In this document: in pieces, positions 34,349-43,864 of the stretch
Layout: every line of letters starts with the position of its first letter
Position numbering within the stretch: position 1 is the stretch's first letter
Source: RGIG4097 sp937885645
GTDB lineage: Bacteria; Bacillota; Clostridia; Christensenellales; CAG-917
Assembly (NCBI GenBank): GCA_937885645.1
Contig: CALABJ010000013.1
Location: forward strand, 96,081-160,080
Length of the DNA: 64,000 nucleotides
Direction of reading: 5' to 3'
Made by a program: the position numbers and the translations under genes
The notes under the pieces: generated by a model
The model's database searches: none
Seen by the model: the letters and a program-made list of their open reading frames with translations, nothing else
Told to the model about the DNA's origin: nothing

Positions 34349-35251
34349 ATGAACGTTTTTTTGAGCACAGACCATTATGAAAAACCTATTGTTTTAGCAT
34401 TAGGATTTTTCGATTGCGTACACCTTGGACATCTTGCACTCATCAACGAAGCAAAGAAAATGGCTGGCAAAGTCGGTGGCGAAACTGCAATTTCAACTTT
34501 TGGCAATGACCCAAATTCGCTCCTCAACAAAAAAGCACAAGTTTACTCAATTGAGGAACGCAAAATCGTATTCAAAAATCAAGGCATTGACAACGTTATT
34601 TGTGAGGATTTCACAAAAGAGTTTGCAGAGCAAACACCCATACAATATCTTGACAGTCTTTGCCATAGATTTAATATCGTAGGCGTGGTTGCCGGCAGAG
34701 ATTACACCTTCGGCAAGGGCGCCGAGGGCAACGTGTGCCTTTTGAAGGAATATTTTGCAGAAAAAAACGTAAAAGTTAAGATAGTTCCTTTTGAAAAAGC
34801 AAATACAAAGAAAATTTCCACAAGATATATCAAAAAATTCTTGGAAGACGGCGATATTCAAGTTGCAAACTCACTTCTTACACAACCTTATTTCATTGTC
34901 GGCGAAGTGGTGCACGCAAGACACCGTGGCACAATAATCGGTTATCCCACAGCAAACATAGAAGAGCACAGCAACACAACTATGCTTGCAACAGGCATAT
35001 ACGCCACCAAAGTATATCTTGATGGCAAATCGTATATCGGCATAACAAACGTCGGTCCTAAGCCCACTTTTGGAGAAAACAATCACACCATCGAAACACA
35101 TATCCTTGATTTCAGCAAAGACATTTACGGAAAGACAATTCAAGTGGAATTCCACAAAAAACTTCGCGAAGTGACCAAGTTTACCTCCGTACCCGCACTT
35201 TGCAATCAAATGAAAATTGATGAAAAAGAGGCTCGTGAATTTTTCAATTAA
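34349..35251 (+). CDS. ribF: Bifunctional riboflavin kinase/FAD synthetase
   Basis: Converts riboflavin to FMN and FAD. N-terminal nucleotidyltransferase half: ALGFFDCVHLGHLALI (HxGH-like), FGNDPNSLL and GRDYTFGKGAEGNVCLLKEY; C-terminal kinase half: HRGTIIGYPTANIE, GIYATKVYLDGKSYIGITNVG and PTFGENNHTIETHIL. 300 residues, normal length. Last gene of the long operon in the conserved truB-ribF order. Confidence 0.95.
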   Translation: MNVFLSTDHYEKPIVLALGFFDCVHLGHLALINEAKKMAGKVGGETAISTFGNDPNSLLNKKAQVYSIEERKIVFKNQGIDNVICEDFTKEFAEQTPIQYLDSLCHRFNIVGVVAGRDYTFGKGAEGNVCLLKEYFAEKNVKVKIVPFEKANTKKISTRYIKKFLEDGDIQVANSLLTQPYFIVGEVVHARHRGTIIGYPTANIEEHSNTTMLATGIYATKVYLDGKSYIGITNVGPKPTFGENNHTIETHILDFSKDIYGKTIQVEFHKKLREVTKFTSVPALCNQMKIDEKEAREFFN

Positions 35252-35274
35252 TCGAGCATCTAACCACTTAAATT

Positions 35275-36147
35275 ATGGAAAATAAACTTACTAAAACACC
35301 AAAATTCGGTCCTTCTGGACACTCTGAAAGTTTCTTGCTTGATCATTCAGCAACCATCGAAATGCCAAAATGGGTGTCATCACTTGGCTTGGAACTTTTT
35401 GAATATTCCTTTGGAAAGGGTGTTCGTCTCAGTGAAAAAACTGCTAGAGAAATTGGCAGGGAAGCAGCGGAGTATGGTATTGAAATAAGTGTCCATGCGC
35501 CTTACTTTATTTCACTTGCATCAGTTGAGCAAGAAAAAGTCGACAACTCAATTGGTTATCTCACCGCATCACTGCGTGCACTTCGTCAACTTGGCGGACA
35601 AAGATGCATCTTCCACACAGGTTCAGAGGGCGGAAAACCCCGCGCAGAAGCATACGCAAGAGCTAAAGACGCCTTCATCCGTGCTCTTGATGAAATCAAA
35701 TCTCAAGGGCTTGACGATATGCTGGTATGTCCTGAAACCATGGGCAAATCCGCACAAATAGGCACAGTAGAGGAGGTCATCGACCTTTGCAAACTTGGTG
35801 ACAACGTGTATCCTTGCATAGACTTTGGTCATATTAATGCGCTTTACGGAGGAATTCTCAAAAATAAGGACGATTTCCAAGCAATCGTAGACAAGATGTT
35901 TGACGGACTTGGGGAAGAAAAGACCAAAAATATGCACGTCCATTTCAGCAAGATACAATACGGTCCTAAGGGAGAAATCAAACACTTGACTTTTGATGAC
36001 CAAATCTATGGACCTGAGTTCGATTCCTTTGCCGATGTAATAGTGAAGAATAATCTCACGCCTCACATCCTCAGTGAGTCAGCAGGGACTCAAAGTGAAG
36101 ATGCACTGGAAATGAAAAACATTTGGCAGAGCAAACTTTTAAAATAG
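35275..36147 (+). CDS. nfo: Endonuclease IV-like TIM-barrel AP endonuclease
   Basis: The 290-residue protein has the AP endonuclease 2 family pattern: FGPSGHSESF near the start, VHAPYFISLAS (zinc His), IFHTGSEGG, CPETMGKSAQIGTVEEVIDL, CIDFGHINAL and a C-terminal VHFSKIQYGPKGEIKH. Zinc-binding His, Glu and Asp positions are kept. It cleaves abasic DNA sites in base excision repair. The sequence diverges from textbook Nfo (ETMG in place of ETAG), so another TIM-barrel substrate is possible. No Shine-Dalgarno; 23 nt after ribF. Confidence 0.83.
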   Translation: MENKLTKTPKFGPSGHSESFLLDHSATIEMPKWVSSLGLELFEYSFGKGVRLSEKTAREIGREAAEYGIEISVHAPYFISLASVEQEKVDNSIGYLTASLRALRQLGGQRCIFHTGSEGGKPRAEAYARAKDAFIRALDEIKSQGLDDMLVCPETMGKSAQIGTVEEVIDLCKLGDNVYPCIDFGHINALYGGILKNKDDFQAIVDKMFDGLGEEKTKNMHVHFSKIQYGPKGEIKHLTFDDQIYGPEFDSFADVIVKNNLTPHILSESAGTQSEDALEMKNIWQSKLLK

Positions 36148-36228
36148 TACATTGGTTATATTCAAAACAAACAAAGGCAACCCAACAAGCGAATTAAACT
36201 TGAACAGTAGAGTTGCAAAAAGCAACTA

Positions 36229-36264
36229 AAATAAAAAGCAGCAGAGATGTTGCTTTTTAATTTT
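36229..36264 (+). terminator. Terminator after the ribF-nfo end of the long operon
   Basis: AAAAAGCAGCA (36233-36243), GAGA loop, TGTTGCTTTTT (36248-36258), then AATTTT. A smaller hairpin (AGTTGC/GCAACT, 36211-36227) precedes it. Confidence 0.88.
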
Positions 36265-36975
36265 CCCGCATTTTTGGAATTGAAAAATGAGAGCAGAACC
36301 TATTTTAAACTATTCGCAAAACACAGCTTTTACGCATAGAAAGTGGCAAAAATGCTACTAAATAGTGGAGTTTGACTATTTTAAATATTTTGAATATTTA
36401 ATATGTTATTTCAAAATTTGATTTCAATTTGCATCTTTTATATATCATTTATTCAAATAAACCTTTGATTTCACTTAACCAAATCTTGCGATTATCTCAT
36501 CATTTCATCGTATAATCCGTTGGATTGTCGACTCTCAATCCGGCGATAATTCCACCGATATTTCCGTTAAATTTCCTGTACTGTTTGCCAGTTTATTACT
36601 GTCTAGTATTTTATCAAATAATCTCACCTTATGAACGCATTTGCTTCACTAAAATTTGCACATTCATTTACATCGACAAACGCTATTAGACTGTAGGCTT
36701 GTTTACCGCTGAAAATCCCATGATTTTGCACAACAAAATGACGACAAAAATCCCGCCAATTTACCAAGCAAACTTCATGTGAATTCCACAAATTAATTTT
36801 AACAATCGCAACAATATTCATTTTTTTACCGTGTAGATTACCAATTGTTTTACCGGTAAAAATACGATCAAATTGCCGCTGACTATCCCGCTAAAATCCC
36901 ACTTAAATCGCCAAAAATATGCCAAAAATTCGCATTGATAAGTGGCTAATTCGAAGCAAATTATCAAAAAAATCA
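36265..36975. other. AT-rich stretch of about 700 bp without a supportable gene
   Basis: No ORF with a start, ribosome binding site and plausible composition. The longest minus-strand frames (65 and 64 codons) have no recognisable motif. The sequence holds imperfect repeated blocks built around AAATCCC or CCGCNAAAATCCC (near 36712, 36748 and 36890) and around CGATAATTCC/CCGATATTTCC (36541-36570), seen on the minus strand as GGGATTTT...GCGG. It may be a decayed repeat or gene remnant. Confidence 0.5.
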
Positions 36976-37008
36976 ACAAAAAAACGGTCAAAATAACCGT
37001 TTTTAAGT
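36976..37008 (-). terminator. Terminator of the miaB-ynbB operon
   Basis: AAAAACGGT (36980-36988), 7-nt loop, ACCGTTTTT (36996-37004). On the minus strand it is followed by TTGTTGATTTTTTTG. It lies about 50 nt after the ynbB stop. Confidence 0.8.
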
Positions 37009-37055
37009 TCATAATTTAAGATTTTAAGCTACAGCGAGTATTTTTCTAAATCCGA

Positions 37056-38303
37056 TTATTTGACCGTCTTTACGAGGGTGTGTTCAACGGCCAAAAGTGC
37101 GTGTTCATAAGTCAAAGCACCTTGAATATAAGCGATATAAGGTTCTTTTATAGGTGAATCAGCAGAAAGCTCGATTGAAGCACCTTGAACAAATGCACCT
37201 GCGGCCATAATGACCTCGTCTTGATAGCCAGGCATTGCCCAAGGCATGGGAACAACGTTGCTGTCAATGGGTGAAATTTCTTGAATTGCGCCACAAAAAT
37301 CGATAAGTCTTTCAGCAGAATTCAGTTTCAAACTGCAAATAATGTCATAAGGAGGTGTTTTTCCGTCAGGCAATGTTTCAAAACCCAGTTTTGAATAGGC
37401 TTTTGCAAACAAAAGTGTGCTTCTAACGGCACTTTTTACAACAGACGGTGCCAAGAATAAACCTTCAAAATATTGCAAATAACCACCGATAAATGAGCCA
37501 ACTTCAGCACCAATTGAGGGTGAAGTAAGTCTAAATGCCACTTGTTCAACCCATTTTTCTTTGCCTGCGACATAGCCACCTGTAGGCACGATTCCGCCAC
37601 CAATGTTTTTGATGAGTGAGCCTGCCACCAAATCTGCGCCCACGTCGTTAGGCTCAATCTTTTCAACAAACTCACCATAGCAATTGTCAACAATAACAAG
37701 GGTTTCGGGGCTGATTTTCTTGACAAACTTTACAAGTTCTGCAATTTGCTCGACACTTATAGCACTGCGCCAGCAATATCCACGGCTTCTTGCCACAAAA
37801 ACAGCCTTGATTTTTTGTGATTTCAAGCGATTTTCGATTTCATCAAAGTCAAAAACGGGTTGTTTGTCAACGGTTTTCAGTTCAACAACCCCAAAATTAA
37901 CGCCGTAATCTGCAAGTGAACCTTTGTTTTCACCTGAAATTACGTCACAAAGTGTATCGTAAGGCATACCTGACACCGCCAAAAGAGTGTCGTTAGGGCG
38001 AAGGACACCAAACAACATAAGTGTTAAGGCATGTGTGCCAGATACGATATGAGGGGAAACAAGGGCAGATTCTGCGCCTAAAACCTCGGCAAAAACTCTT
38101 GCCAAAGTGTCTCTGCCTATATCATCATAGCCATAACCCGTAGTGCCAAACATATGACGGGCTTGAATTCCGTTGTTTTGAAATGCTTTCAGCACTTTTT
38201 CTTGATTGTGAAGTGCGATATCGTCAACACGTTCAAAATCATTTCTCAATTCTTGCTCGCACTCACGGACGAATTGACGAGCAGTGGTTTTTGTAAAGTT
38301 CAT
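37056..38303 (-). CDS. ynbB: YnbB/methionine gamma-lyase family PLP enzyme (aluminium-resistance type)
   Basis: The 415-residue fold-type I PLP protein has HMFGTTGYGYDDIGRDTLARVFAEVLGAE near residues 54-82 (typical of the Alr/YnbB family, here broken at 20: FGTTGYGYDDIGRDTLARVF), IVSGTHALTL, VDNCYGEFVEK with the cofactor Asp and the Schiff-base lysine in AGSLIKNIGGGI near 240. The family is annotated as methionine gamma-lyase or aluminium resistance protein, but the substrate is not certain. In Bacillus ynbB lies near miaA and hfq; no hfq is visible here. Confidence 0.88.
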   Translation of the reverse strand: MNFTKTTARQFVRECEQELRNDFERVDDIALHNQEKVLKAFQNNGIQARHMFGTTGYGYDDIGRDTLARVFAEVLGAESALVSPHIVSGTHALTLMLFGVLRPNDTLLAVSGMPYDTLCDVISGENKGSLADYGVNFGVVELKTVDKQPVFDFDEIENRLKSQKIKAVFVARSRGYCWRSAISVEQIAELVKFVKKISPETLVIVDNCYGEFVEKIEPNDVGADLVAGSLIKNIGGGIVPTGGYVAGKEKWVEQVAFRLTSPSIGAEVGSFIGGYLQYFEGLFLAPSVVKSAVRSTLLFAKAYSKLGFETLPDGKTPPYDIICSLKLNSAERLIDFCGAIQEISPIDSNVVPMPWAMPGYQDEVIMAAGAFVQGASIELSADSPIKEPYIAYIQGALTYEHALLAVEHTLVKTVK

Positions 38304-38335
38304 ATATCACCAAATATCAATAATTTCTTGTTTTA

Positions 38336-38362
38336 ATTCTAAAATATCGGATTTTTTAGAAT
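38336..38362. other. AT-rich hairpin between miaA and ynbB
   Basis: ATTCTAAAA (38336-38344) pairs with TTTTAGAAT (38354-38362). The T-rich tail is on the plus side (GTTTTGTTTGTTTTTTT), so as a terminator it would block antisense reading; on the minus strand it is only an intercistronic hairpin. Confidence 0.45.
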
Positions 38363-38391
38363 AGTTTTGTTTGTTTTTTTGTTGATTTTGC

Positions 38392-39351
38392 TTAGTTTAG
38401 CCGTCTTTTTGAAAGTTTTTCTTGAACAAAACGTATTGCGCCTTCGTGGTCCTCAACGTCAAACCAATTGACAAAATCGTATCTTCTAAACCAAGTCAAC
38501 TGACGTTTTGCGTAATTTCTCGTATTTTTTTGGATTGTCGCTTTGATTTCTTCTTCGGCATTTTTGTCAAGAACAAACTTCCCATCCGCATTTTTTGCGG
38601 GTTTTGCCACGGCAAACTCCTTGTATCCAATTGCCTTCATGCTTTGATAATCAAAACTGCCCACAGAATAAACCTCGTTGACAAGACCGTCTTCAAACAT
38701 AATTTCCACGCGCTTGTTGATTCTATCGTAAAGTTTTGCGCGGTCTGTGTTGAGACCAATCACCAAAACGTTGGGTTTTTCCATTTCATCGCGACTTTCT
38801 GACTTTGTTTTTCCACCACAAATTGCAATCTCCAAGGCACGAATCACTCGTCTTGTATCGTTGACGTGCAATTTTTTTGCAGTTTCAGGATCAACTTCCG
38901 CCAATTTGTCGTGCATATATTCCGCACCAAATTTTTCGAGTTCATTTTCAAGCCTACTGCGAACTTTTTCATCTTTGTTGGTCTTTCCAAAACTCATAGG
39001 GTAAAACAAAGCTTCAAAATAGAGCCCTGTTCCGCCAACGATGATGGGAGTTTTTCCCGCATCAAGCACATCTTTGATGTGCTGTCTTGCTTGAACGGCA
39101 TATTCCGCCACGGAAAACTCGCTGTCCACATCAACAATGTCAATCATCTCGTGTCTTACCTTGCTTCGGTTTTCAACACTTTCTTTTGCAGTGCCAATGT
39201 CAAGAGTCTTGTATATTTGCATGCTATCCGCTGAAATTATGACACCATCCAAAAGCAAAGCAAGTTTCATTGCCAGTGAAGACTTCCCCGAGCCTGTGGG
39301 CCCTACAATATATATAGGTTCACGTGCGAAAGACTTGTCCATACTACACAA
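38392..39351 (-). CDS. miaA: tRNA dimethylallyltransferase MiaA
   Basis: Adds the isopentenyl group to A37 of tRNAs reading U-initial codons, the step before MiaB, which is encoded in the same operon. The 319 residues include YIVGPTGSGKSSLAMKLALL (P-loop), VISADSMQIYKTLDIGTAK, IVGGTGLYFEALF and TIQKNTRNYAKRQLTWFRR. The ATG at 39351 overlaps mutL by 8 nt; a second ATG 9 nt later is also possible. Confidence 0.95.
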   Translation of the reverse strand: MCSMDKSFAREPIYIVGPTGSGKSSLAMKLALLLDGVIISADSMQIYKTLDIGTAKESVENRSKVRHEMIDIVDVDSEFSVAEYAVQARQHIKDVLDAGKTPIIVGGTGLYFEALFYPMSFGKTNKDEKVRSRLENELEKFGAEYMHDKLAEVDPETAKKLHVNDTRRVIRALEIAICGGKTKSESRDEMEKPNVLVIGLNTDRAKLYDRINKRVEIMFEDGLVNEVYSVGSFDYQSMKAIGYKEFAVAKPAKNADGKFVLDKNAEEEIKATIQKNTRNYAKRQLTWFRRYDFVNWFDVEDHEGAIRFVQEKLSKRRLN

Positions 39352-41230
39352 TGCGCTTGAACATCTTTTCGATGTCTTTTTGGGTCAATCTAACCACCGC
39401 AGGACGGCCGTGAGGGCATTTCTCGGGCAGTTTGCCTTCCTCGTCAAGGAAAGACATAACTGTGTCTTCAATTTGACCAGGATTGAGCCTATCTCCGCCC
39501 TTGATTGCACTCTTGCAAGCCATTTGACATACTTTTTCCTTGACTAAGTCAAGGAGTGTGATTTCATGGTCTGACAGCATATTCTTGAAAAGTTCGCTCA
39601 TAAACTTCTTGAAATCCATATCAACAATAGGATCAGGGATTGAATAGAAAAGATAATTGTTGTCAAGTTTCTTTTCAATTTCAAAGCCCATATTGTTGAG
39701 AAGTGGCATCATCTTTTCAAAATACTCTGCCTCTTGTCCAAAAAGTTTAACTTTGTAAGGAATGAGCAATGCTTGAACGTATTTGGGCTCAAGTCTTTTT
39801 GCCAGCTTGTCGTACAAAATTCGTTCATGAGCGGCGTGTTGATCGATTATGTAAACTGCGCCGTTCTTTTCAACGATTAGATAGGTGTCAAAAATTTGAC
39901 CGATAATCTTTCCGTCAAAAACACCGCCTCTTGCAATAGTCAGTCTATTTGCAAGCTCAAAAGGATCGTTGCCGTAAACTTGGTAAAGATCGTCACCCTC
40001 ACCGATTATGTGCATCATTTTGCTGGGATCGGGAATTTCAGGTTCTTCGGTTTTGTAATTTGCAAGTGCGCTATAAAGTGCAGCCATATCCATACGTTCT
40101 TGAACAGGCTCTTCCTTTTTCTCTTCTTTATAGAAAGGATTGGTTATTTTATAACCAAAATCTGCCGCAGAATTGTTTTGACCGGACATAATCTCGCCGT
40201 AGCTGAGATTGTCATTTCTCAAAAATGATGTACCTGCCAAAGGATCTACGCTGTCAAATGCCTTGTTCAATGCGTGATAGATTGCGCTGAAAACAGAACT
40301 CTTGTTGCGGAAGCGGACTTCTGATTTTCTAGGATGCACGTTGACGTCAACTTCATCAAAAGGCAAAACTATGTCTATAACGCAGAAAGGATAATTATGT
40401 TTTACCAGTCTGCCATCATAGGCTTTGTCCACTGCAACAACCAAATCCTTGTTTTCAATGGCTCTGCCATTGACAACATATGCTTGCCATGAGCGTGTAG
40501 GTTTTGAAAACTCAACACGTGACGCATATCCCGTGACTTTTATGCCTGACTTTTCATATTCAATGGGCAACATATTTTCAAAAGTGTCACTGCCCCAAAT
40601 TGAGCAAATTGCATCTTTCAGTTCACCGCCTTGATGCTCGAAGACTATGCCTTTTGCATCACTGACTGTGATTGAAATGAGAGGATTTGCAAAAACGATC
40701 TTCTCAATGGTTGAGATGATTGCTCTTTGTTCAGCAGATGAAGCCTTCATAAACTTCAATCTTGCAGGAGTGTTGAAAAAGAGATTTTCAACGGTGATTG
40801 AAGTGCCCTTTGCCCTTGAATCTACTCTTTCGTCAACGACTTTTCCGCCCACAAGATAGATGTATGATGCAGTGTCATCGCCAGCAGTACGTGAAATCAA
40901 AGTCACCTCAGACACAGATGCAATGCTTGCAAGAGCCTCACCTCTAAAACCGAGAGATGACAAGGTATCGAGGTCGCGAATGTGTTGAAGTTTTGACGTA
41001 GCGTGAGGCAAGAATGCACTGCGGATGTCATCCTTTTCAATGCCTACGCCGTTGTCACTGACTTGAATACGCTTGAGCCCACCATCTATGATGGTGACGT
41101 CAATTTGGGTTGCCCCTGCGTCGATCGAGTTTTCAACAAGCTCCTTGACCACAGACGCAGGTCTTTCAACCACTTCGCCTGCTGCAATCATATTGAAAAC
41201 ACTAGGATCAAGTAAATTGATTTTTGCCAT
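39344..41230 (-). CDS. mutL: DNA mismatch repair protein MutL
   Basis: A 628-residue GHKL ATPase/endonuclease. The N-terminus has VVKELVENSIDAGATQI, then DNGVGI, TSKL and GFRGEALASIASV; the C-terminal half has the endonuclease motif DQHAAHERILYDK (final Glu of the usual DQHAxxERxxYE replaced by Asp) and metal-site segments ACKSAIKGGD and CPHGRPAVV. Such MutL nicks the new strand in species without MutH. Gap to mutS is 2 nt. Confidence 0.95.
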   Translation of the reverse strand: MAKINLLDPSVFNMIAAGEVVERPASVVKELVENSIDAGATQIDVTIIDGGLKRIQVSDNGVGIEKDDIRSAFLPHATSKLQHIRDLDTLSSLGFRGEALASIASVSEVTLISRTAGDDTASYIYLVGGKVVDERVDSRAKGTSITVENLFFNTPARLKFMKASSAEQRAIISTIEKIVFANPLISITVSDAKGIVFEHQGGELKDAICSIWGSDTFENMLPIEYEKSGIKVTGYASRVEFSKPTRSWQAYVVNGRAIENKDLVVAVDKAYDGRLVKHNYPFCVIDIVLPFDEVDVNVHPRKSEVRFRNKSSVFSAIYHALNKAFDSVDPLAGTSFLRNDNLSYGEIMSGQNNSAADFGYKITNPFYKEEKKEEPVQERMDMAALYSALANYKTEEPEIPDPSKMMHIIGEGDDLYQVYGNDPFELANRLTIARGGVFDGKIIGQIFDTYLIVEKNGAVYIIDQHAAHERILYDKLAKRLEPKYVQALLIPYKVKLFGQEAEYFEKMMPLLNNMGFEIEKKLDNNYLFYSIPDPIVDMDFKKFMSELFKNMLSDHEITLLDLVKEKVCQMACKSAIKGGDRLNPGQIEDTVMSFLDEEGKLPEKCPHGRPAVVRLTQKDIEKMFKRIV

Positions 41231-41232
41231 AA

Positions 41233-43857
41233 TTAATTTCCGTTGAGTCGTTTGTTTATGTCTGCAAGGATTGTAAGTGCTTGCAAGGGTGTAAGTGAGT
41301 CCACGTTGAGGGCTTTGATTTCTTCCTCAATCTTTGATGACGGAGTGTCAAACAAACTCACTTGAGCGGTTTTGGTTGATTTTGTTGATGACAACATAAC
41401 AGAGTTTGTGTCTCTATTTTTTGCATCTTCTTCAAGAGATGCCATAATGCGTTTTGCGTGGTCAACGACAGGTTTCAAAACACCTGCCAGCGATGCCACC
41501 TCGATGCCGAAACTTCTGCTTGCGCCTCCCCTTGCGATTTTGTGCAAGAAAATGATTGTGTCATTATGCTCACTTACAAGAACTCTATAATTCTTAACAC
41601 CCTCAAGGTCTTCAAGTTCAGTAAGTTCATGGAAGTGAGTTGCAAAAAGTGTCTTTGCCTTCACGTTTTTCGTGATATATTCAAGGACAGCCCATGCAAT
41701 GCTGAGGCCGTCAAAGGTTGAAGTTCCTCTGCCAATTTCGTCAAGAATAAGCAAGCTTGATGAGGTTGCGTAGTTCAAAATGGTTGCAACTTCAATCATT
41801 TCAACCATAAAGGTACTTTGACCGCCACTGAGGTCATCACTTGCGCCGATACGAGTGAAAATACGGTCGGTAAGCGCGATTTCTGCAGAGTCCGCAGGAA
41901 CAAAACAACCGATATGCGCCATAAGCACAATAAGTGCAACTTGACGCATATAGGTGCTCTTGCCTGCCATATTAGGTCCGGTTATGACCATTGTGCGGTT
42001 GTCAGCACTGTCAAGAAGTGTATCATTTGGCACGTATGAGCCCTTGTCTACCAAGGTTTCAACAACGGGGTGTCTTCCACCTATGATTTTGACTGCCTTT
42101 GTTTTTTTGCTTATTTCAGGTTTTACAAATCTTTGCGACACTGACACCACTGCAAAGGACAATATTGCATCAAGGCAAGCAATTGCACGAGCAGTACGTT
42201 GTAGATTTTGAAGTTCACTGAACAACATCTCTTTCAACTCAGCAAAGATTTTCTCTTCAAGTGCCGTTGCGTTGCTTTCTGCTGAAAGCACCTTCTCTTC
42301 AATTTGCTTGAGTTCATCGGTGATATATCTTTCTCCACCAACAAGGGTTTGCTTTCTTTGATAGCGATAAGGCACTTTTTCTACAAAGGATTTTGACACC
42401 TCAATATAATAGCCAAACACTTTGTTGTAGCCAACTTTTAGGGTTTTGATGCCAGTTTCTTCCTTTTCACGAAGTTCCAGTTCCTCAAGCCAAGCCTTTG
42501 CGGTTTGGTTTATATTGCGATATTCATCAAGTTGTTGGTCATATCCTTTGCGTATATATCCACCCAGCCTGTATGACAGCAGTTTTTGCTCGTCAAGTGC
42601 GGACAAGACCACTGCTGCTATGTGCGGAAGTGCCGTCATTGTTTGGTTGATGGATTTCAAAAGTGATGACTTCTTTCCCTTCAATGTTTCCTTCAAATCA
42701 GGCACAACTGCAAGAGTTTCTGCAATTGAATACACATCTTTTGGTGTCGCCATTCCATATGCAAGACGACCTGCAAGACGTTCAAGGTCACGAGCAGATG
42801 AAAGTGCTGACAAAAGTTTATCTCTTGAAATCTTGTCAAGGACAAGTTCCTCCACAGCATCAAGGCGTTGATTTATTTTGTCGGGGTCTTGAAGGGGTTG
42901 CTCAATATATCTCTTAATAGTTCTAGCACCCATAGCAGTCTTTGTTTTGTCGAGGACTGCAAGCAGTGAGCCTTGACGCTTTCCATCGCGTGCGCGCGAG
43001 ACGAGCTCAAGATTCCTTCTTGTTGCACCGTCAAGGATCATAAATGACTTGTCGCGAAGAAGTGTGATTGTATCAATTTGGCTTAGTGCTCTCTTTTGGG
43101 TTTGTTCAAGATATTCCATCAAACCGCCCGCAGCACATACTGCAAGACGCTTGTCTTCACATTCAAAAGGTTGCAATGTTGCCACTTTTAGTGCTGAGCA
43201 AAGCTTCTTTGTTGCAGTGGCATAGCCATATGCATAGTTGTGATAACACTTGGGACGTTTTTCGTTGACAATGAAGTAATTGACGCTCAAATACTTTGAG
43301 GTGAAAGCCTCGTTTGACAAAATTTCACTAGGGTGAATTGCACTGAGCAAATCGCCAAGCCGTGCATCCGCATCTTTTCCATCATATTCAAAAACGTTGA
43401 ATTCACCGGTGCTTATGTCTGCCCAAGCAAGACCGAAGCCGTTGCCTTCTGCATACACAGAAGCCAAATAGTTTGATGACTTTTCGTCAAGGATTTCCTC
43501 TTCCATAACCGTGCCGGGAGAAACCACTCTAACAACGTCACGGTCAAGCATGCCTGTGGCTGTTGAAGGGTCGTTGAGTTGCTCGCATATTGCAACACGT
43601 TGACCGGCTTCAATAAGCTTTCTTATGTAAGTGTCAACAGCATGATAAGGCACACCGCACATGGGTGCTCTTTCTTCAAGACCGCAGTTTCTGCCGGTAA
43701 GGGTCAAATCGAGGATTCTTGATGCAATCTCTGCATCCTTGAAAAACATCTCGTAAAAGTCACCCAATCTGAAAAACAGCAAGCAGTCAGGATAGTTTTC
43801 CTTCATTGCGAAATATTTTCGCATCATAGGGGAAAGTTTACTAACGTCGATTTCCAT
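41233..43857 (-). CDS. mutS: DNA mismatch repair protein MutS
   Basis: The 874-residue mismatch sensor begins with a mismatch-binding domain carrying FRLGDFYEMF (Phe-x-Glu near residue 30) and APMCGVPYHAVDTYI, then the connector and core domains, clamp, and the ABC ATPase with Walker A GPNMAGKS at 627-634, DDLSGGQSTFMVEM and LILDEIGRGTSTFDGLSIA. A short C-terminal tail contains IEEEIKALNVDSLTPLQAL. It is 7 nt from miaB and directly precedes mutL. Confidence 0.97.
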   Translation of the reverse strand: MEIDVSKLSPMMRKYFAMKENYPDCLLFFRLGDFYEMFFKDAEIASRILDLTLTGRNCGLEERAPMCGVPYHAVDTYIRKLIEAGQRVAICEQLNDPSTATGMLDRDVVRVVSPGTVMEEEILDEKSSNYLASVYAEGNGFGLAWADISTGEFNVFEYDGKDADARLGDLLSAIHPSEILSNEAFTSKYLSVNYFIVNEKRPKCYHNYAYGYATATKKLCSALKVATLQPFECEDKRLAVCAAGGLMEYLEQTQKRALSQIDTITLLRDKSFMILDGATRRNLELVSRARDGKRQGSLLAVLDKTKTAMGARTIKRYIEQPLQDPDKINQRLDAVEELVLDKISRDKLLSALSSARDLERLAGRLAYGMATPKDVYSIAETLAVVPDLKETLKGKKSSLLKSINQTMTALPHIAAVVLSALDEQKLLSYRLGGYIRKGYDQQLDEYRNINQTAKAWLEELELREKEETGIKTLKVGYNKVFGYYIEVSKSFVEKVPYRYQRKQTLVGGERYITDELKQIEEKVLSAESNATALEEKIFAELKEMLFSELQNLQRTARAIACLDAILSFAVVSVSQRFVKPEISKKTKAVKIIGGRHPVVETLVDKGSYVPNDTLLDSADNRTMVITGPNMAGKSTYMRQVALIVLMAHIGCFVPADSAEIALTDRIFTRIGASDDLSGGQSTFMVEMIEVATILNYATSSSLLILDEIGRGTSTFDGLSIAWAVLEYITKNVKAKTLFATHFHELTELEDLEGVKNYRVLVSEHNDTIIFLHKIARGGASRSFGIEVASLAGVLKPVVDHAKRIMASLEEDAKNRDTNSVMLSSTKSTKTAQVSLFDTPSSKIEEEIKALNVDSLTPLQALTILADINKRLNGN

Positions 43858-43864
43858 ATTTCAC

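Noticed and set aside
36624..37012. Two minus-strand ORFs of 65 and 64 codons in the gene-poor gap
   Set aside because: No ribosome binding site, no recognised motif, and the second runs through the terminator hairpin; likely chance frames in AT-rich DNA.
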